Made by a program: the position numbers and the translations under genes. From Mucor racemosus (taxonomy: Eukaryota > Mucoromycota > Mucoromycetes > Mucorales > Mucoraceae): 64,000 nucleotides of DNA. The stretch lies in contig JAPEHQ010000008.1 in NCBI GenBank assembly GCA_027405735.1, positions 1,922,001 through 1,986,000 on the forward strand, written 5' to 3'. Each line of letters begins with the position of its first letter. The first letter of the stretch is position 1. Positions 12,214 through 24,188 of the stretch are shown here, piece after piece. The notes under the pieces were generated by a model. That model saw only the letters and a program-made list of their open reading frames with translations, had not been told where the DNA came from and did no database searches.

Positions 12214-13326
12214 ACCTTATGTCATCATGCGTATTCAGATAAAAGAAAATAATACCAGCTTGATAGTCTGATATGCCTGATCAAACGGCAAATAATATTC
12301 TTGGAATATGAAAACAAAAAAAGAGAAACAACACACGTAGACAAGGATTTTCAAGGCTTTACATTATTTAGCGCATTTAAAACCCTGCTAAATTGCACAC
12401 TTCAACCAATATAAAAGCAACATTACAGCTCATCAACCAATAAACTAAACAAAATAGGCAACATCTGTTATCATAGAAACATGCATTTTCTACCAGAAAA
12501 ACCGGCTGTCATATCATAGATTTATTAAAAAATTGCAAAAGCGAGTCCGTAGAGCTACGCCGTAATTGAGCATAGCAAGATTGAATTGCTAAGTCTCTTA
12601 TACTATGATATATCCAAGTTTTAAATAAAGAGTATTTTTTTTTGTTCGACTTTTCTTGTATTTAACCACGTACAATCTGAAAATTCAGTTTTTTAAGCGG
12701 ACATTTTCGGGACTCATTTTACCCTTACCAACACTCATGATTTTGATCAAAAAACAAAAAAATCAAATTTTGATACCAAAATCAACGTTTAAATATACTA
12801 CATTGTGAGAGAAAATTGTAGCCATGACTAATAAAAATTTTATAAAAGCTTAATATGAAATGTTAAGTAATGAAAATTTGTACTTTTGGCCCAAAAACGG
12901 TTTTTTGATTAAAGGATTTTCATGTAATATTTTGCAATCAAAATGTTTATTATTTTTTAATGAGCAGATAGAGCGCTAAATTCTGTATATATGTATATTT
13001 TTTGTTTTTATGACTGATAGTAGAATAAACACTAAATTTGCAGAACCAAAAAAAAAAAATTAAAAAATGTCAAAATTGATGATCTAGACAAAAATAATTT
13101 TCTAAATTAATATTCCGCTTATAAGCCTTGTAAATCTTAAAAATAAGATATTTTATAATACTTGAGAACTTTTTCAAGAATTTATGATGCTATATCCACT
13201 TGATTCAAGCTTATTAGTGTAAATCTTTATACATGTTGATATTGTGTGATAATTTACTTGATGATAATATAGCCTTACTTTATAATTATTGCACTAGAAA
13301 TAATTTACATTGAGTTTTAGCCTTAC
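12214..13326 (-). repeat. Dispersed spacer repeat S, copy 2 (truncated)
   Basis: Starts abruptly at CTTATGTCATCATGCG, which is about 270 bp inside copy 1, and then follows it closely to the dynein fragment. The T-terminal part is missing. Confidence 0.8.
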
Positions 13327-13476
13327 CTCTCCAATATCCGAAACATAAACATAAACATAAACATAAACATAAACATAAACATAAACATAAACATTAAACA
13401 TGGTCATCACTGGAACCTATTGCCACCTTTTTACCCTCTTTGTCCCAAACCAATTTATTCAATGCTTTACCAGAAC
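13327..13476 (-). pseudogene. Dynein intermediate chain fragment (copy 2)
   Basis: Reverse-complement reading gives KKVAIGSSDDH, then a run of Val-Tyr/Phe-like codons, then a GEV-like end at a GTAAG donor at 13326. Only the last WD40 blade is present. A hexanucleotide expansion has replaced the short VYVYD stretch, and a one-base shift at its edge breaks the frame. Confidence 0.65.
13341..13395. repeat. (ATAAAC)n hexanucleotide microsatellite
   Basis: About nine ATAAAC units (GTTTAT on the other strand), the last slightly disturbed. Sister dynein fragments at 58785 and 62270 carry only three GTTTAT units and the copy at 38650 fewer, so this is an expansion of a coding VY repeat. Confidence 0.9.
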
Positions 13477-14929
13477 AAACTTACTTTTGACCTATTATAA
13501 AAATTAATTTATTAGTAAAATCAATTATTAATAACAAGCTAATAAGTAATAATTGTGGTGTACCTTTGATAGTTGGTAGTGATATACAAGACAACATCTT
13601 GATTTCCTCTTCTTAGCTGTTGGCCACTAAATAGACTAGCATGAGTTTATTCATTCATTCAAATCAAGTCAATGCTATACAGTACATACTTTTATAATCA
13701 CCAGTTTTTCTCCAGGTAGATATTGAATTTAGACCAAAAAAGGATTGATTATAACGTATGCAATAAAATTGAAGTAATTTTATAAAAATAAAAAATAAAA
13801 TAAAAAATAAAAGCGTTGATAAATACAATTATAGTCTTTCCACGGTTTTATTGCGATTAAAAGAAATCTGAAGAAAAAGAATGATATCTTCATAAAGTAT
13901 GCTATATTTATAGGAATTGTAAAATAGTGGATGTTTGTGTGTTGATGTCTATTTTACAGGTGTTCAATCATAATGTCTTTTATTGACATTCTTTTATAAG
14001 ATACTTGGTTGAGATGTTGATACTTTGTTTGATATGATAGAATATCATTAGATGGATGTTGATCTTTCAACATTCCAGTTATAATTTAAAATGCAACTGA
14101 GCTTATTTTTATGGGATGTGATTCCTTATCTAGAATTACTGCAACTGCGTTTTTATGAGCAGGAGTTTTGGAATATTTTATTAATGCAACATAAGTACAG
14201 CTTTATATCATAGGTGTCGTGTTGTAGAAGGTTGTATTTTGATCAGGAATACTTCCTTTTACAGGCACCAGCAATATAGAGTTTCCTCGTAATGCTTATT
14301 GGGATCTGATTGGAACTCAGTCCTTATGGAGCGAGATTCAGGTACGAATCGAGATCAGTTATTTTTCTAAAATGACAATGGCAACTTTGGTCTATAAAAC
14401 GTGTCATTTCATTGCAACGTAGATAATAATGGAACAAAATGGTTAAATCCTCGACGCTTTTTTGTTCGAGAAAGATATTATAACGTGCTGCCCTAACATT
14501 AACAGTTAATAATTCATTTCCAAATAAACAATAGGAAAAACATGTACTTGTACCTGCTACTCGATTTCAGTTTATAAAAGAAACATTAGTCTTTTTATTG
14601 TAGTTTTAAACGTAAATAAAAGAGCTGAGGAAAGAGTAGGGAAGAAAAAAAATTTTGTATGTTACAAACAGAAATTCACAAAGGCATAAATACTTTTAGT
14701 GTTACTGCCACACAGGTTGTTGTTGTCGTTGTTCCCATTTGGTCCCCAAAATAAGAACACGGGCAGAACTCTTTCAAACCCCAAATTTCAAATTGGTATA
14801 TCTTGTCAATAAGGCAATTCTGTTGAATCCGAGTAACTCACATCTGCTTTAAGCCATTCAAATTATCTTCATTATTAATTATATTATGATTGATATAATA
14901 CTTTAATAAATTGACTAAAAAATCTTGAT
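13477..14929 (-). repeat. Module U, inverted copy of 61400-62190
   Basis: Without the LTR at 13759-14416 this block is the reverse complement of about 61400-62190. Shared landmarks are CAACTATCAAAGGTACACCA, GGTTTGAAAGAGTTCTGCCC and ATTGCCTTATTGACGAGATA (right-copy orientation). No coding function seen. Confidence 0.8.
13759..14416. mobile_element. Solo LTR of a retrotransposon (family A)
   Basis: A 658-bp insertion begins TGCAAT and ends ATTGCA and is flanked by the perfect 5-bp duplication ACGTA (13754-13758 and 14417-14421). The sister repeat near 61885 shows the uninterrupted site, ATTATAGCGTAGATAATGG in reverse complement, so the limits are firm. It shares AATAAAAGCG plus AAATACAATTATAG with the LTR at 6825-7554. 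No internal retrotransposon genes are attached. Confidence 0.9.
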
Positions 14930-15033
14930 CTCATTGCTCTGCTCATCTGGGCTGCCTGATCTGCACAAAAAAATTTATTTTGTCCATCTGTGCAGATCAT
15001 TATGCCCATGGGAAGCATCGTTCCGCCGTAGTG
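14930..15033 (-). mobile_element. CACTA-like transposon terminus, H type (copy in reverse)
   Basis: Ends GCCGTAGTG at 15033, the inverse of CACTACGGC. Inside is the H-type hairpin: an 11-bp stem TGATCTGCACA / TGTGCAGATCA near 14957-14998. The same module lies at 36533, 56667 and 61275 on the + strand. It could be the far end of an element that begins with the T terminus at 7644, but the flanking trinucleotides (AAG and TAT) do not match, so that interval is probably a composite. Confidence 0.55.
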
Positions 15034-15263
15034 TATAACTATAAACAATGGTTTGTATTTATTAGCTATGTCTATCATCCACCTCTTTCTATTGTAATAC
15101 TACGGTATGATAATTCAAACTTATTATTTCTTACATTTATGGTCATCAAAATAAAAGGGCAATTCTCACAACACTCAAAAAAGACAGTTCTTACAGTATC
15201 ATATAATATTATAATCTCAATTTCCATATCATTATTTACACCGCCATGCAATATCGTAACGTA
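15034..15263. other. Spacer between two facing transposon ends
   Basis: 230 bp lying between an H terminus (ends 15033) and a T terminus (starts 15264). The inverted right-hand counterpart is 61054-61274. It is probably older DNA or another element into which both were inserted. The open frames here are short and not conserved. Confidence 0.5.
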
Positions 15264-15370
15264 CACTACGGCCAACCTGTGCTGTACAAGATGATTTTGT
15301 TGTGCCCACTGAAAGAATATGGTTAAAAAGATAACAATATGCACATGGGCACAACAAAAGAAACTGTACT
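15264..15370 (+). mobile_element. CACTA-like transposon terminus, T type (copy 2, internally deleted)
   Basis: Starts CACTACGGCCAACCTGTGCT. After about 107 bp it jumps from AAAGAAACTGTA directly to the S repeat (CTTTTATTAATATAG), missing the subterminal repeat cluster seen at 7800-7985. Preceded by GTA, equivalent to TAC on the other strand, the same flank as the full element at 56667-60899. Confidence 0.55.
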
Positions 15371-17516
15371 TTTATTAATATAGATTATAGATAATAATAC
15401 AATTCAATGCGTTGTTGATGTAGAACAATACATGCAAGAATCAATATACAGTATTTACAATTATCATCATTTTTTGTAGATATGTTTATAGCAATAATTT
15501 TTACAGCAACAATGGTTTTTGCTCGAGCATAAACCTAAATAAATTCTACTGCTTGAATTTATATGCAAGCCAAATCTAAGGTTATAGAGTATAGATGTTA
15601 CTTTATCGTACATAAAATTCAAACAAATTAACCTTGCTTAAATTTACTAGTTTAGTTTACAATTGTCAGCTGTAAAAAGATTAGTTTTCAAGTATAGATA
15701 CGATCAAAACTATGGTTATTAGGCAAGACATCAGATTATTCTTTTTTATTTTTTTTTATTTCTATATCATTTGAAATTTTATCAATTTTCTGCAACATTT
15801 CGTGAGTTTGTAGCCAGTTCTAGCTTTTTATTGAGAAAATATAAATATCATTGCTTTGATTTGATCTGGTAATCAAGAAGCACGTCCAACAATACAGTAG
15901 TAAATAATTATATTTGATCTTAGAATGCGGTTAAATGAAAATATCAGTCCCTTATGTTATCATGCGTATTCAGATAAAAGAAAAGAATACCAGCTTGATA
16001 GTCTAATATGCCTAGTGATATTAAACGAGCCGAGCCTTTTTTATGCAGCCGAGCTTTTCTCAAGGCTCGTTAAAGTTAGACGAGCTTACAAAAAAGCTCG
16101 TTCAACCTCGACGAGCTTTTTTTTGCGCGTGACTAGAGCTCGTTTACCCCAAACGAGCTTTTTTATGCAGCGACTAAAACTCATCATCTCAATGCGAGCT
16201 TTATTTTACCTTTCCAGTGACAAATATCTAAAGTAAAGCAAACTTATGAATGTCAATTGACAATTATCTAAAGTAATAATGTCATAGCATTTACTAATTA
16301 TTATTTAAATTTGAACTTTTTGAAAAGAAGTCAAAAGCTCGTCTTTCTCAAACGAGCTTTTTAAAAAAAAGTCAAAAACTCGTCTTTGTCAAACGAGCTT
16401 TTATTAAAGCTCGGCTCGAGCTCGAGTGATACAAAGCTCGGCTCGTTGTGGCGAGCTTTGGTCAAGCTCGTCCTAGGCTCGGCTCGTCTTTTATACTTAA
16501 ATATGCCTTATCAAACGGTAAGTATCTCTTTGGAATATGAAAACAAAAAGAGAGAAACAACACACGTATAAAAAAAATTTCAAGGCTTTACATTATTTAG
16601 CGCATTTAAAACTAACCCTGCTAAATTGCTCATTTCAGCCAATGTAAAAGCAGAATTACAGCGAATCAACCATTAAACTATACCAGAAAAACCATCTGTC
16701 ATATCATACATTCATTAAAAAATTGCAAAAGCGAGCCCGTAGAGCAATGCCGTAATTGAGCATAGCAAGATTGAATTGATAAGTCTCTTATACTATGGTA
16801 TATCTAAGTTTTAAATAAAAAAGCGTTTCTCTTTTTTTAACTTTTTCTATATTTAACCACGTACGGTCTGAAAATTCAGTTTTTGTAGCGGACATTTTCG
16901 GGACTCATTTTACCCTTACCAACACTCATGATTTTGATCAAAAAACAAAAAAATTAAATTTTGATACCAAAATCAACGTTTAAACACACTACATTGTGAG
17001 AGAAAATTGTAGCCATAACTAATACACATTTTATAAAAGCTTAATATTAAACGTTAAGTAATGAAACTTAGCATTTTTGGCCCAAAAACGGTTTTTTGAT
17101 TAAAGGGTTTTCATGTAATATTTTGCAATCAAAATGTTTGTTATTTTTTATTGAGCAAATAGAGCGCTAAATTCTGTATATGTGTGTATTTTTTGTTTTT
17201 ATAATTTGTAGTATAATTAACTCTAGATTTGCAAAATCAGAAAAAAAAATTAAAAAATGTCAAAATTGATGATCTGGACAAAAATAATTTTCTAAATTAA
17301 TATTCCGCTTATAAGCCTTGTAAGTCTTAAAAATAAGATATTTTATAATACTTGAGAACTTTTTCAAGAATTTATGATGCTGTATCCACTTGGTTCAAGC
17401 TAATTACTGTAAATATTTATGCATGTTAATATTATATGGTAGTTTATTTAATAATAGTATAGTTTTACTTTATAATTATTGCGTTAGAGGTAATTTACAT
17501 AAAGCTTTAGTCTTAC
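15371..17516 (-). repeat. Dispersed spacer repeat S, copy 3
   Basis: Same module as 8081-9782, interrupted by the hAT-type MITE at 16013-16499. Near its dynein end it is very similar to copy 1. Confidence 0.8.
16013..16499. mobile_element. hAT-type MITE built of GAGCTCG motifs
   Basis: 487-bp insertion with 8-bp target duplication AATATGCC (16005-16012 and 16500-16507). Ends are imperfect inverted repeats, TAGTGATATTAAACGAGCCG against TAAGTATAAAAGACGAGCCG. The empty site is visible in the sister repeat near 41720-41735. The interior is packed with ACGAGCTTTT/AAAAGCTCGT in both orientations, forming many short hairpins, and is richer in GC than its surroundings. An 8-bp duplication and subterminal repeats are hAT features; there is no transposase. 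Open frames across it are by-products. Confidence 0.9.
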
Positions 17517-17770
17517 CTTTCCAATATTATAAACGTAAATATGGCCATCGCTGGAACCTATTGCCGCCTTTTTACCCTCTTTATCTCAAACCAATTTATT
17601 CAATTGCTTTATTACTAAAACCAACTTAAGCAGCACTTACAAATGGTTCCTCGGTTTTTGCATTCAAATCCCATAAATTAAATTGACTGGTTGTTCCATC
17701 TACAGTAGTATCAAACGTATCGTCATCCCGCCTTATGATAAATTTCCATCTAAGATCAGAAACATCCCAC
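17517..17770 (-). pseudogene. Dynein intermediate chain fragment (copy 3, decayed)
   Basis: Nearly the same decayed version as 9783-10030, read on the - strand: a DLRWKFII-like start, DGT, NANTE, then a degraded WD40 blade ending at a GTAAG donor near 17516. Stops in frame. Sequence continues into the upstream-repeat remnant to about 18110. Confidence 0.65.
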
Positions 17771-18809
17771 TGTCATTGTTATAAGCTATGAAAAGCTTGA
17801 TTTTTAATAATAAAACAATTAAATAAAAAACAAAATGATATTAATCGCATATGGTGAGTATTCAACATCTAGTTGAGTTTAATGAATAATGCTTTCAAAC
17901 CCTTTTAAAAATCCTGAGGCAAATACAACGTCTTGGTCCTATAATTTCTATCCATCAAAATGTTGCGATTTCTACTACATAATGAATGCACATTTTATTA
18001 ATCTTGACCTCGATGTACATTGAGTATCAGTTTTTTACCAGTTGTATTTTCTCTGATTCATTGATATTCAGTTATATTGAATGATGATTTGTAGTATTGC
18101 CAAAAAAAAAAAAAAAAGAATAAATGATTCAAGAGTTTTCTGCAAATCGAATTATGCAATTTAGTGGAAATGATTGTACTTAACTATGCTTTTTGAACCT
18201 ATTGATGTTAATCAGAATAATTAATAATTTCATTCAAAAGTTAAAGTGGGCACAAAGTGATCATATAAATAGTATATAACTCTTAAACGACATAAATATC
18301 TTTGATTATGCTGTATTGAAGTGCGTAATATTTGAAAACATAACAACAAAAAGGATTGATGCTTCATGGTTGATTCTATAGACGATAATAGTCGGGTTTA
18401 ATCATGATCTTTACAAGCATTACGAAAGATCAGTATATATTAATGAAAAGGAATAAGCATCATGCTCTATGTACGGATCAAAGAATTGGATTGAAACACA
18501 ACGTTGCACTTTTACATTAATCTTAAACTAAAATAACTGGTTTAAATTGATTTGCTTTTTTACATTATGGCTTAATTAAAGAAATCATGATTTGCGATGA
18601 TTAACGACTATGAAATATATATTCAGGGGAGCCAATTCAGGCAATGAATAAGGTTAAAACTGTATTACCCTATAAGCACCTTCATTTCTAGACGGTCCTC
18701 CTTCACTTTCCACTAAATTCATTACGACCAGTTTACCCCAGTTAAAAATCTATATTTTTAATTGTTTACTCTCTTTTTTTTTTGCATAATTTTTTTCTAT
18801 ATAATCAAT
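17771..18809. other. Repeat remnant and promoter region of the stomatin-like gene
   Basis: 17771-18240 matches, inverted, about 37950-38420 with a poly(A) run near 18102-18116. From 18240 to 18809 the DNA is unique. A T-rich stretch with CTCTTTTTTTT lies close upstream of the ATG. No other exon seen. Confidence 0.5.
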
Positions 18810-20361
18810 ATGAGCAGTATTTTAAGAATGCGAGGATTAACTTCTTCTAGAGGAATTGCACAAATTGCTGGCAAGCAAGCCATCAGAGTATGTTTATTGT
18901 GCCATGTGTATCGAAATACTACGGATTAATTTTAATGACTGACGCGTCGCATATATAGGCATCACCATTAATGCAAAGAAGCATTGCGTTTTATGGTGGT
19001 TATGGTTATAACAACGAATATGATAATAACTATGGAGGTGGCTCAAATAGTTCTTGGGGCTCAGGTTCTGAACGTCAAACATTGCCTAGAAATACAGTAG
19101 GTACACAAGCATTTAATGATTGAATGGACAGCTTATATTATAGTATAGATTATCAAATTTGTTCCTCAACAAGAAGCATGGATTGTTGAACGTATGGGAA
19201 AATTTGATAGAATGTTGGAACCTGGTTTGAATATTTTGATCCCTTTTATTGATCGCATTAAATACGTAAAAAGTTTGAAAGAGACTGCCATTGAAGTCCC
19301 TAGTCAAAGTGCCATTACTCAAGGTTTGTAAATCAGTAGATTTTTACATAGTATGATTATTGATGTTTGTTGATTATTAGATAATGTAACTCTTGAATTG
19401 GATGGTGTATTGTATTTCAGATGTGTAGATCCTTTTAAAGTAGGTTGGATAGGATTTCTACGTGGAAATTGGGCACTGATTTGGCATAAATTTAGGCATC
19501 TTATGGTGTTGAAGACGCAGAATTTGCTATTACTCAACTTGCACAAACAACAATGCGTGCAGAGATAGGTCAAATGACTTTAGATCGTACTTTAGCAGAG
19601 CGTGCTCATTTGAATTCCAATATTGTCGATGCAATTAACTCTGCAGCAGAAGACTGGGGTATTCGTTGTTTGCGTTATGAAATTCGTAAGATGAAAAAAG
19701 TCGCAAGCATTCTTATTGTGTAGTATATTAATCAACATTTATTTAAAAAAATAGGTGATATCCATCCTCCTGCAAAGGTTGTTGAATCAATGCATCAACA
19801 AGTTTCAGCAGAGCGTACAAAGAGAGCACAAATTCTTGAATCTGAAGGTGGTAGACAAGCAGCCATCAATGTTGCTGAAGGTCGTAAACAATCTACTATT
19901 TTAGCATCTGAAGCTGAGAAGGCAGAAAGAATCAATATGGCTGCTGGTGAGGCTGAAGCAATTCTATTGCGTGCAAAGGCATCTGCAGAGGGTATTGAAC
20001 GAGTTGCCCGTGCAATTGCTACTAACCATGGCAACGATGCTGTTTCCATGACAGTCGCTGAGAAATACGTTGATGCATTTGGCAAGATGGCCAAGGAAGG
20101 AACTACTATGATTGTACCTGCATCAACTAATGATGCTGCCTCCATGGTGACACAGGTAAATAATGATATAGTAAAATATGCTTTTGATGATAATAGCTAA
20201 TCGCTTCTTTCTTTTAGGCATTGGCAATTTATAACACAATTAACAACAAGAAGAGCCCAGCTCGTCCTACACCTCCCACCTCACCTTCAGATGAACCATT
20301 AGATATTGACCATAATATTTTAAGTACATTGGAAACAGACTCATTCAAAGATGAAAAATAA
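18810..20361 (+). CDS. Stomatin-like protein 2 (SPFH/prohibitin domain), mitochondrial
   Basis: Seven exons: 18810-18887, 18959-19096, 19149-19323, 19381-19439, 19496-19685, 19755-20155 and 20218-20361; all junctions keep frame and give 394 residues. The N-terminus (MSSILRMRG, Arg/Ser-rich, no acids) looks like a mitochondrial presequence and is followed by a Gly/Tyr/Asn-rich linker. The SPFH core starts at FVPQQEAWIVERMG and continues with LEPGLNILIPFIDRI, SYGVED and AITQLAQTTMRAE. The long Ala/Glu coiled coil (SAERTKRAQILESEG, ILASEAEKAE) and SLTVAEQY-like segment follow the STOML2 pattern closely. The C-terminal exon is Pro/Ser-rich and acidic and is lineage-specific. The protein probably scaffolds cardiolipin-rich inner-membrane domains and proteases. 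Family call is secure. Confidence 0.95.
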
Positions 20362-21775
20362 ATGAATAAACATATACTTTTCTACGTTCTTTTAAAAGAA
20401 CACCAGTTATAATAATCATACAACTGTAGAAGGAAAAGACGGTATGATGTACCTACGGATGAATAGATGTTGTTATTTGAAATACCCTATTGTCAATATA
20501 GTTTACGTATAGCCTATTCAAAATATGGATTGTGCTAAGCATATAATATGTATCTCTCAATGATTGGTTTTCTTTCTTTTGCTCCTATTTTCATCTCACT
20601 AATACTTTAGTAGAAGCAGCTTTACTGCAATCAATACTCATGATGATAAACGAATTTCCGCTAAATGAAATACAATGTAACACAACCAATATATGAAAAA
20701 AAAAACCCCAAAATAAAATGCAATGATTTAATTTTCTTTTTATAAACAAGTAAAAATAACTACTCATCAAGTCAAGTATTATCAACTCCTTTTATGTCTA
20801 TTCTGCATGAGATTCGTACCTGACCTTTGGGTTTATTTTATAAGAATAGATTCTCCTTAATTTCTCAACATATTATGTGCTACCACAAGAAAGCATTGAG
20901 TTCTACATATACTGCAATGAATATATATACAAGTGTATGAAAAAGAAAGAAAGGAGAGGGTTATATACACAGTAAACAACACTTAACAGTGTAAAATGTG
21001 TATAGTTTTTATAGTAATGCACAAGTATGTCTTTAAACAACATATTATAGATGCATGTCTTGGGTTTATATACTACTTCAATAAAAGAAAAGTCGTATGC
21101 TCCTATATATTAGGGTGCAACTTCTTCTCGATCAATTCGTATGATTTCTTTTCGATGCTTAATGTATCAAGACTATTACTATTTTATAATAGCTTAATCA
21201 TTTTAATTGTAAGCTAATTCGTATTAAAGATGGTTAACCTTTTTTTGTCGAAACAAATATACATGCCTTATCCCTTACAGTCCCCCCTTTATAATGACCC
21301 TTATCTCTGTCTGTATATTTGACTTGAATCTCTCTGATAAACAGATACATATATACATCCAAATTATACAACAAGTTTATATGTAAAGTCATGGGAATTG
21401 AGAAATCAGAACCATTTATACAAAAAAAGTAACAAGATCATGGAAGTATCGGGGTCATACATTTATATACAATATCATAATTTCCAGCTATACATTACAT
21501 ACATATGAATTATATTGGTAACACCTTGTCAAACACATTTTATATATGAGAAAAAAGGAATGCTCTGTAATCTTATTAATATTGGTTCACAAGGGAAACC
21601 TTGATTTAGGCTCAGTTTTACTGTTTGGTTGATAAATGTAACTAATATTTCTTGCTTCGCTGCTTACTCTATGTAGGTTGGATAAAAGAAGGCATGATCT
21701 TTTTTTTTAAGGTTTCTCTATATAAGCTTGATTCATATACTGATTTTTTACTTTTCTCTTCTATTCTTCTTTTTA

Positions 21776-21809
<34 letters not shown>

Positions 21810-22061
21810 TTTTACTTTCTCGTTCATTTGAATGCTTGTAAGATAAAAAAAATCTACATTTACACATACACATTTACACTCCTTATCTCAAATAACTTTA
21901 CAACAATCATCATAGTCCCCTTCCTTTATAACATTTTTATATATAACACACACTCTCTCCCCTTTCTTATATATAAATCAAAATCTGTTTGACGTTGAAT
22001 CTTTTTTTTTTACCCCTGAATTTCCTTCTTATATAAACATCCAACAACAACAATAATAATA
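20362..22061. other. Long intergenic region upstream of the bHLH gene
   Basis: 1.7 kb with no supportable exon. 21740-21835 is an almost pure pyrimidine tract (CTTTTTTTT blocks), then TATATAA boxes near 21970 and 22031. It probably holds a long 5' leader and promoter for the regulator that follows. Confidence 0.5.
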
Positions 22062-23297
22062 ATGATGAGTCAACAACGTTGTATACCTTCTTCTACCGAA
22101 TACAAACAAAATAATTTCAACATCTCTACTTATCCTCCTCCACCTCCTCCTCCACCTGTCGCAAAACTTGATCTTCCTGATCAATCTATAGTATATCCAG
22201 GTAAAAAATTTAGTCGATTTTAGATTTGCCCATCATTTTATAAACATCTAATCCTGATTTTTTTTTGTTTTGTTATAAAGGTGCTTCATTTTACGTTTCT
22301 CCAATGACAACTACTCAACCTTCACCTTCTAATTCTGCTTATTATTACGACAATAGTAATAATAATAATCAATATCAACATCAACAATTTATTCAACAAA
22401 ATAGTCCTGATTCAACTTTCATGTCAACTTCACCTCCACCTCAACAGCATCAATCAACAAGAATCAATACTTGCTCACCTTCTTCAATCATGATTCAGGA
22501 TCCTCCCATGTTGGTAGCTTCTTCTTCTTCAACTACAACAACTTCCACAATGTCTTCTTCATCAGTAGATTTCTTGAATGAAGCATTTGCAAAAGCGACT
22601 TCTTTACCCGAGTCCTTTTATCCGGAATTCTTGCAATATTCTAAAGAAACTTATGAGCAATCTACTGGTGGTGGTCCTAATCGTAAAAAGCAAAGAAGAT
22701 CTGCTGAAAACAAAGATAATGAAGAGGTTAAATATCAACCTCAACCTCAACAACCTCAACAACCTCAACAACAAAATGAAGTTGAAGGTGATTCTGACAA
22801 TGATGAAGAAAACAACAGGTAAATAAATAAAATAAATACTAGTTTGTATAATACTAATACAATCATCATCAATTAGCAACTTGACTTCTACTGAGCTTCG
22901 TAGACAAATTCACATTCAATCTGAACAAAAGAGAAGAGCTCAAATCAAGGATGGGTTTGAAGAACTGAGAAATGAATTACCTGCCTGTTTAAATAAAAAG
23001 ATGAGCAAGGTTGCCTTATTACATCGCAGTAAGTTTAATTGCATATAAAGCTTAAATACATTCTTACTAAACGATATTATGATAGCTGTCCAACATATTC
23101 AACATTTAAAAGACACTCAAATGTCCATTTTATCTGAATTGGAAAGACTTGTTCATGAGAATGAACAGCTTCGCAAGTAAGTTTCTTATTTTTACTATAC
23201 CATGTAAACATAAATTAATATTTTAATTTGTAGATTCCAAGAAGGTGTCCTTCAGAAACAAGCTTTGGAGAACATGTACACAATGACAAACATGTAA
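22062..23297 (+). CDS. Basic helix-loop-helix (leucine-zipper-like) transcription factor
   Basis: Exons 22062-22200, 22281-22818, 22877-23028, 23086-23176 and 23234-23297 give 327 residues with two adjacent ATGs. The first 180 residues are low-complexity: a Pro run, Asn/Gln runs, Ser/Thr stretches, then QPQQPQQ and an acidic patch. The DNA-binding domain is near residues 230-290: basic region RRQIHIQSEQKRRAQIKDGF with the H-x3-E-x3-R pattern (reading HIQSEQKRR) that recognises E-boxes (CANNTG), loop, and helix 2 KVALLHRTVQHIQHLK. A heptad coiled coil (ILSELERLVHENEQLRK) follows directly, as in Mlx/Myc-type bHLHZip proteins. Likely a nuclear homo- or heterodimer; the specific target pathway cannot be read. 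Confidence 0.9.
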
Positions 23298-24188
23298 AAT
23301 TACAAACCATCAACCATTTTCTTTTACTTTTTTTTTTTATTAATATTTTGCATCCATCTCGCATTATCGTTTATTTATTTTCTTTTTTACTAATAATAGC
23401 TTTTTCTTTCTCTCTTGATAATAATAATTCCAATCCTTTTTCGCTAGATTTCTTTTTCTCTCCTCTTTTTTCTTTTTTTTTTTCAATTTGATACATTACT
23501 ACTAAATAAAAACACTTTTTTTTCAACTATACAAAACCAATCAGAAACTCCGTGAGAGAAGAACGTTTTGATATATATAACTCTATAAAGTTTGAATTAA
23601 ACGTTTAATCATAAAAAAAAAAAAAGTCCATGCTTTAGACATGTTTGGAAATGTCCACATTTGTTGTTTTAATGAATATTTAGCCTTGATGGGTCTGAAA
23701 AAATCCTTTAAAAACGCATGTTGTGTAAAAAAATACCAAATATGGCTTCAGCACAACCACGTAGCTTTTAGAAAAAAAGAGAACAAAGCGGGGGAGTTTC
23801 CTTTATAACATAATTCGTTTGTGAGACACTGATATTTGATACGTTATGGTTATACTTGCACATATTTACACATTGTTAACAATGTGGATGCCACGCTTTT
23901 CGTTTGTATTCATCTAATGACTCAAATTTCATATAATTTACGTTTAATTAAACCGAGAATCTTTTTATATAACGTATTCTAATCAGATGTATTACCATTG
24001 GACTATATATGTACATAAATAATCTAATCAGGTATTGTAGAATGTGCTACTTGACATACCACGGTTGATAGTGATGAGTAATCTTGGCTTTATTTTTATA
24101 TATAAATTATTAGATATATGAAAAAAAAAAAAAAAAAAAAAAAAAAGTTATTTATATATACATTTATTTTACTTTATTACTGCAATGT
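23298..24188. other. Convergent intergenic region with poly(A) tract
   Basis: Lies between two 3' ends. It has T-rich runs to about 23520, and an uninterrupted run of about 26 A at 24121-24146 just beyond the IML1 stop. No exon seen. Confidence 0.5.

Noticed and set aside
7644..15033. Single 7.4-kb CACTA element from the T end at 7644 to the H end at 15033
   Set aside because: Flanks AAG and TAT do not form a duplication, and two dynein-S units lie inside, so a composite is more likely.
15925..16571. 103- and 61-codon frames around the hAT MITE
   Set aside because: They cross the insertion border and the tandem AGCTCG motifs; no family.
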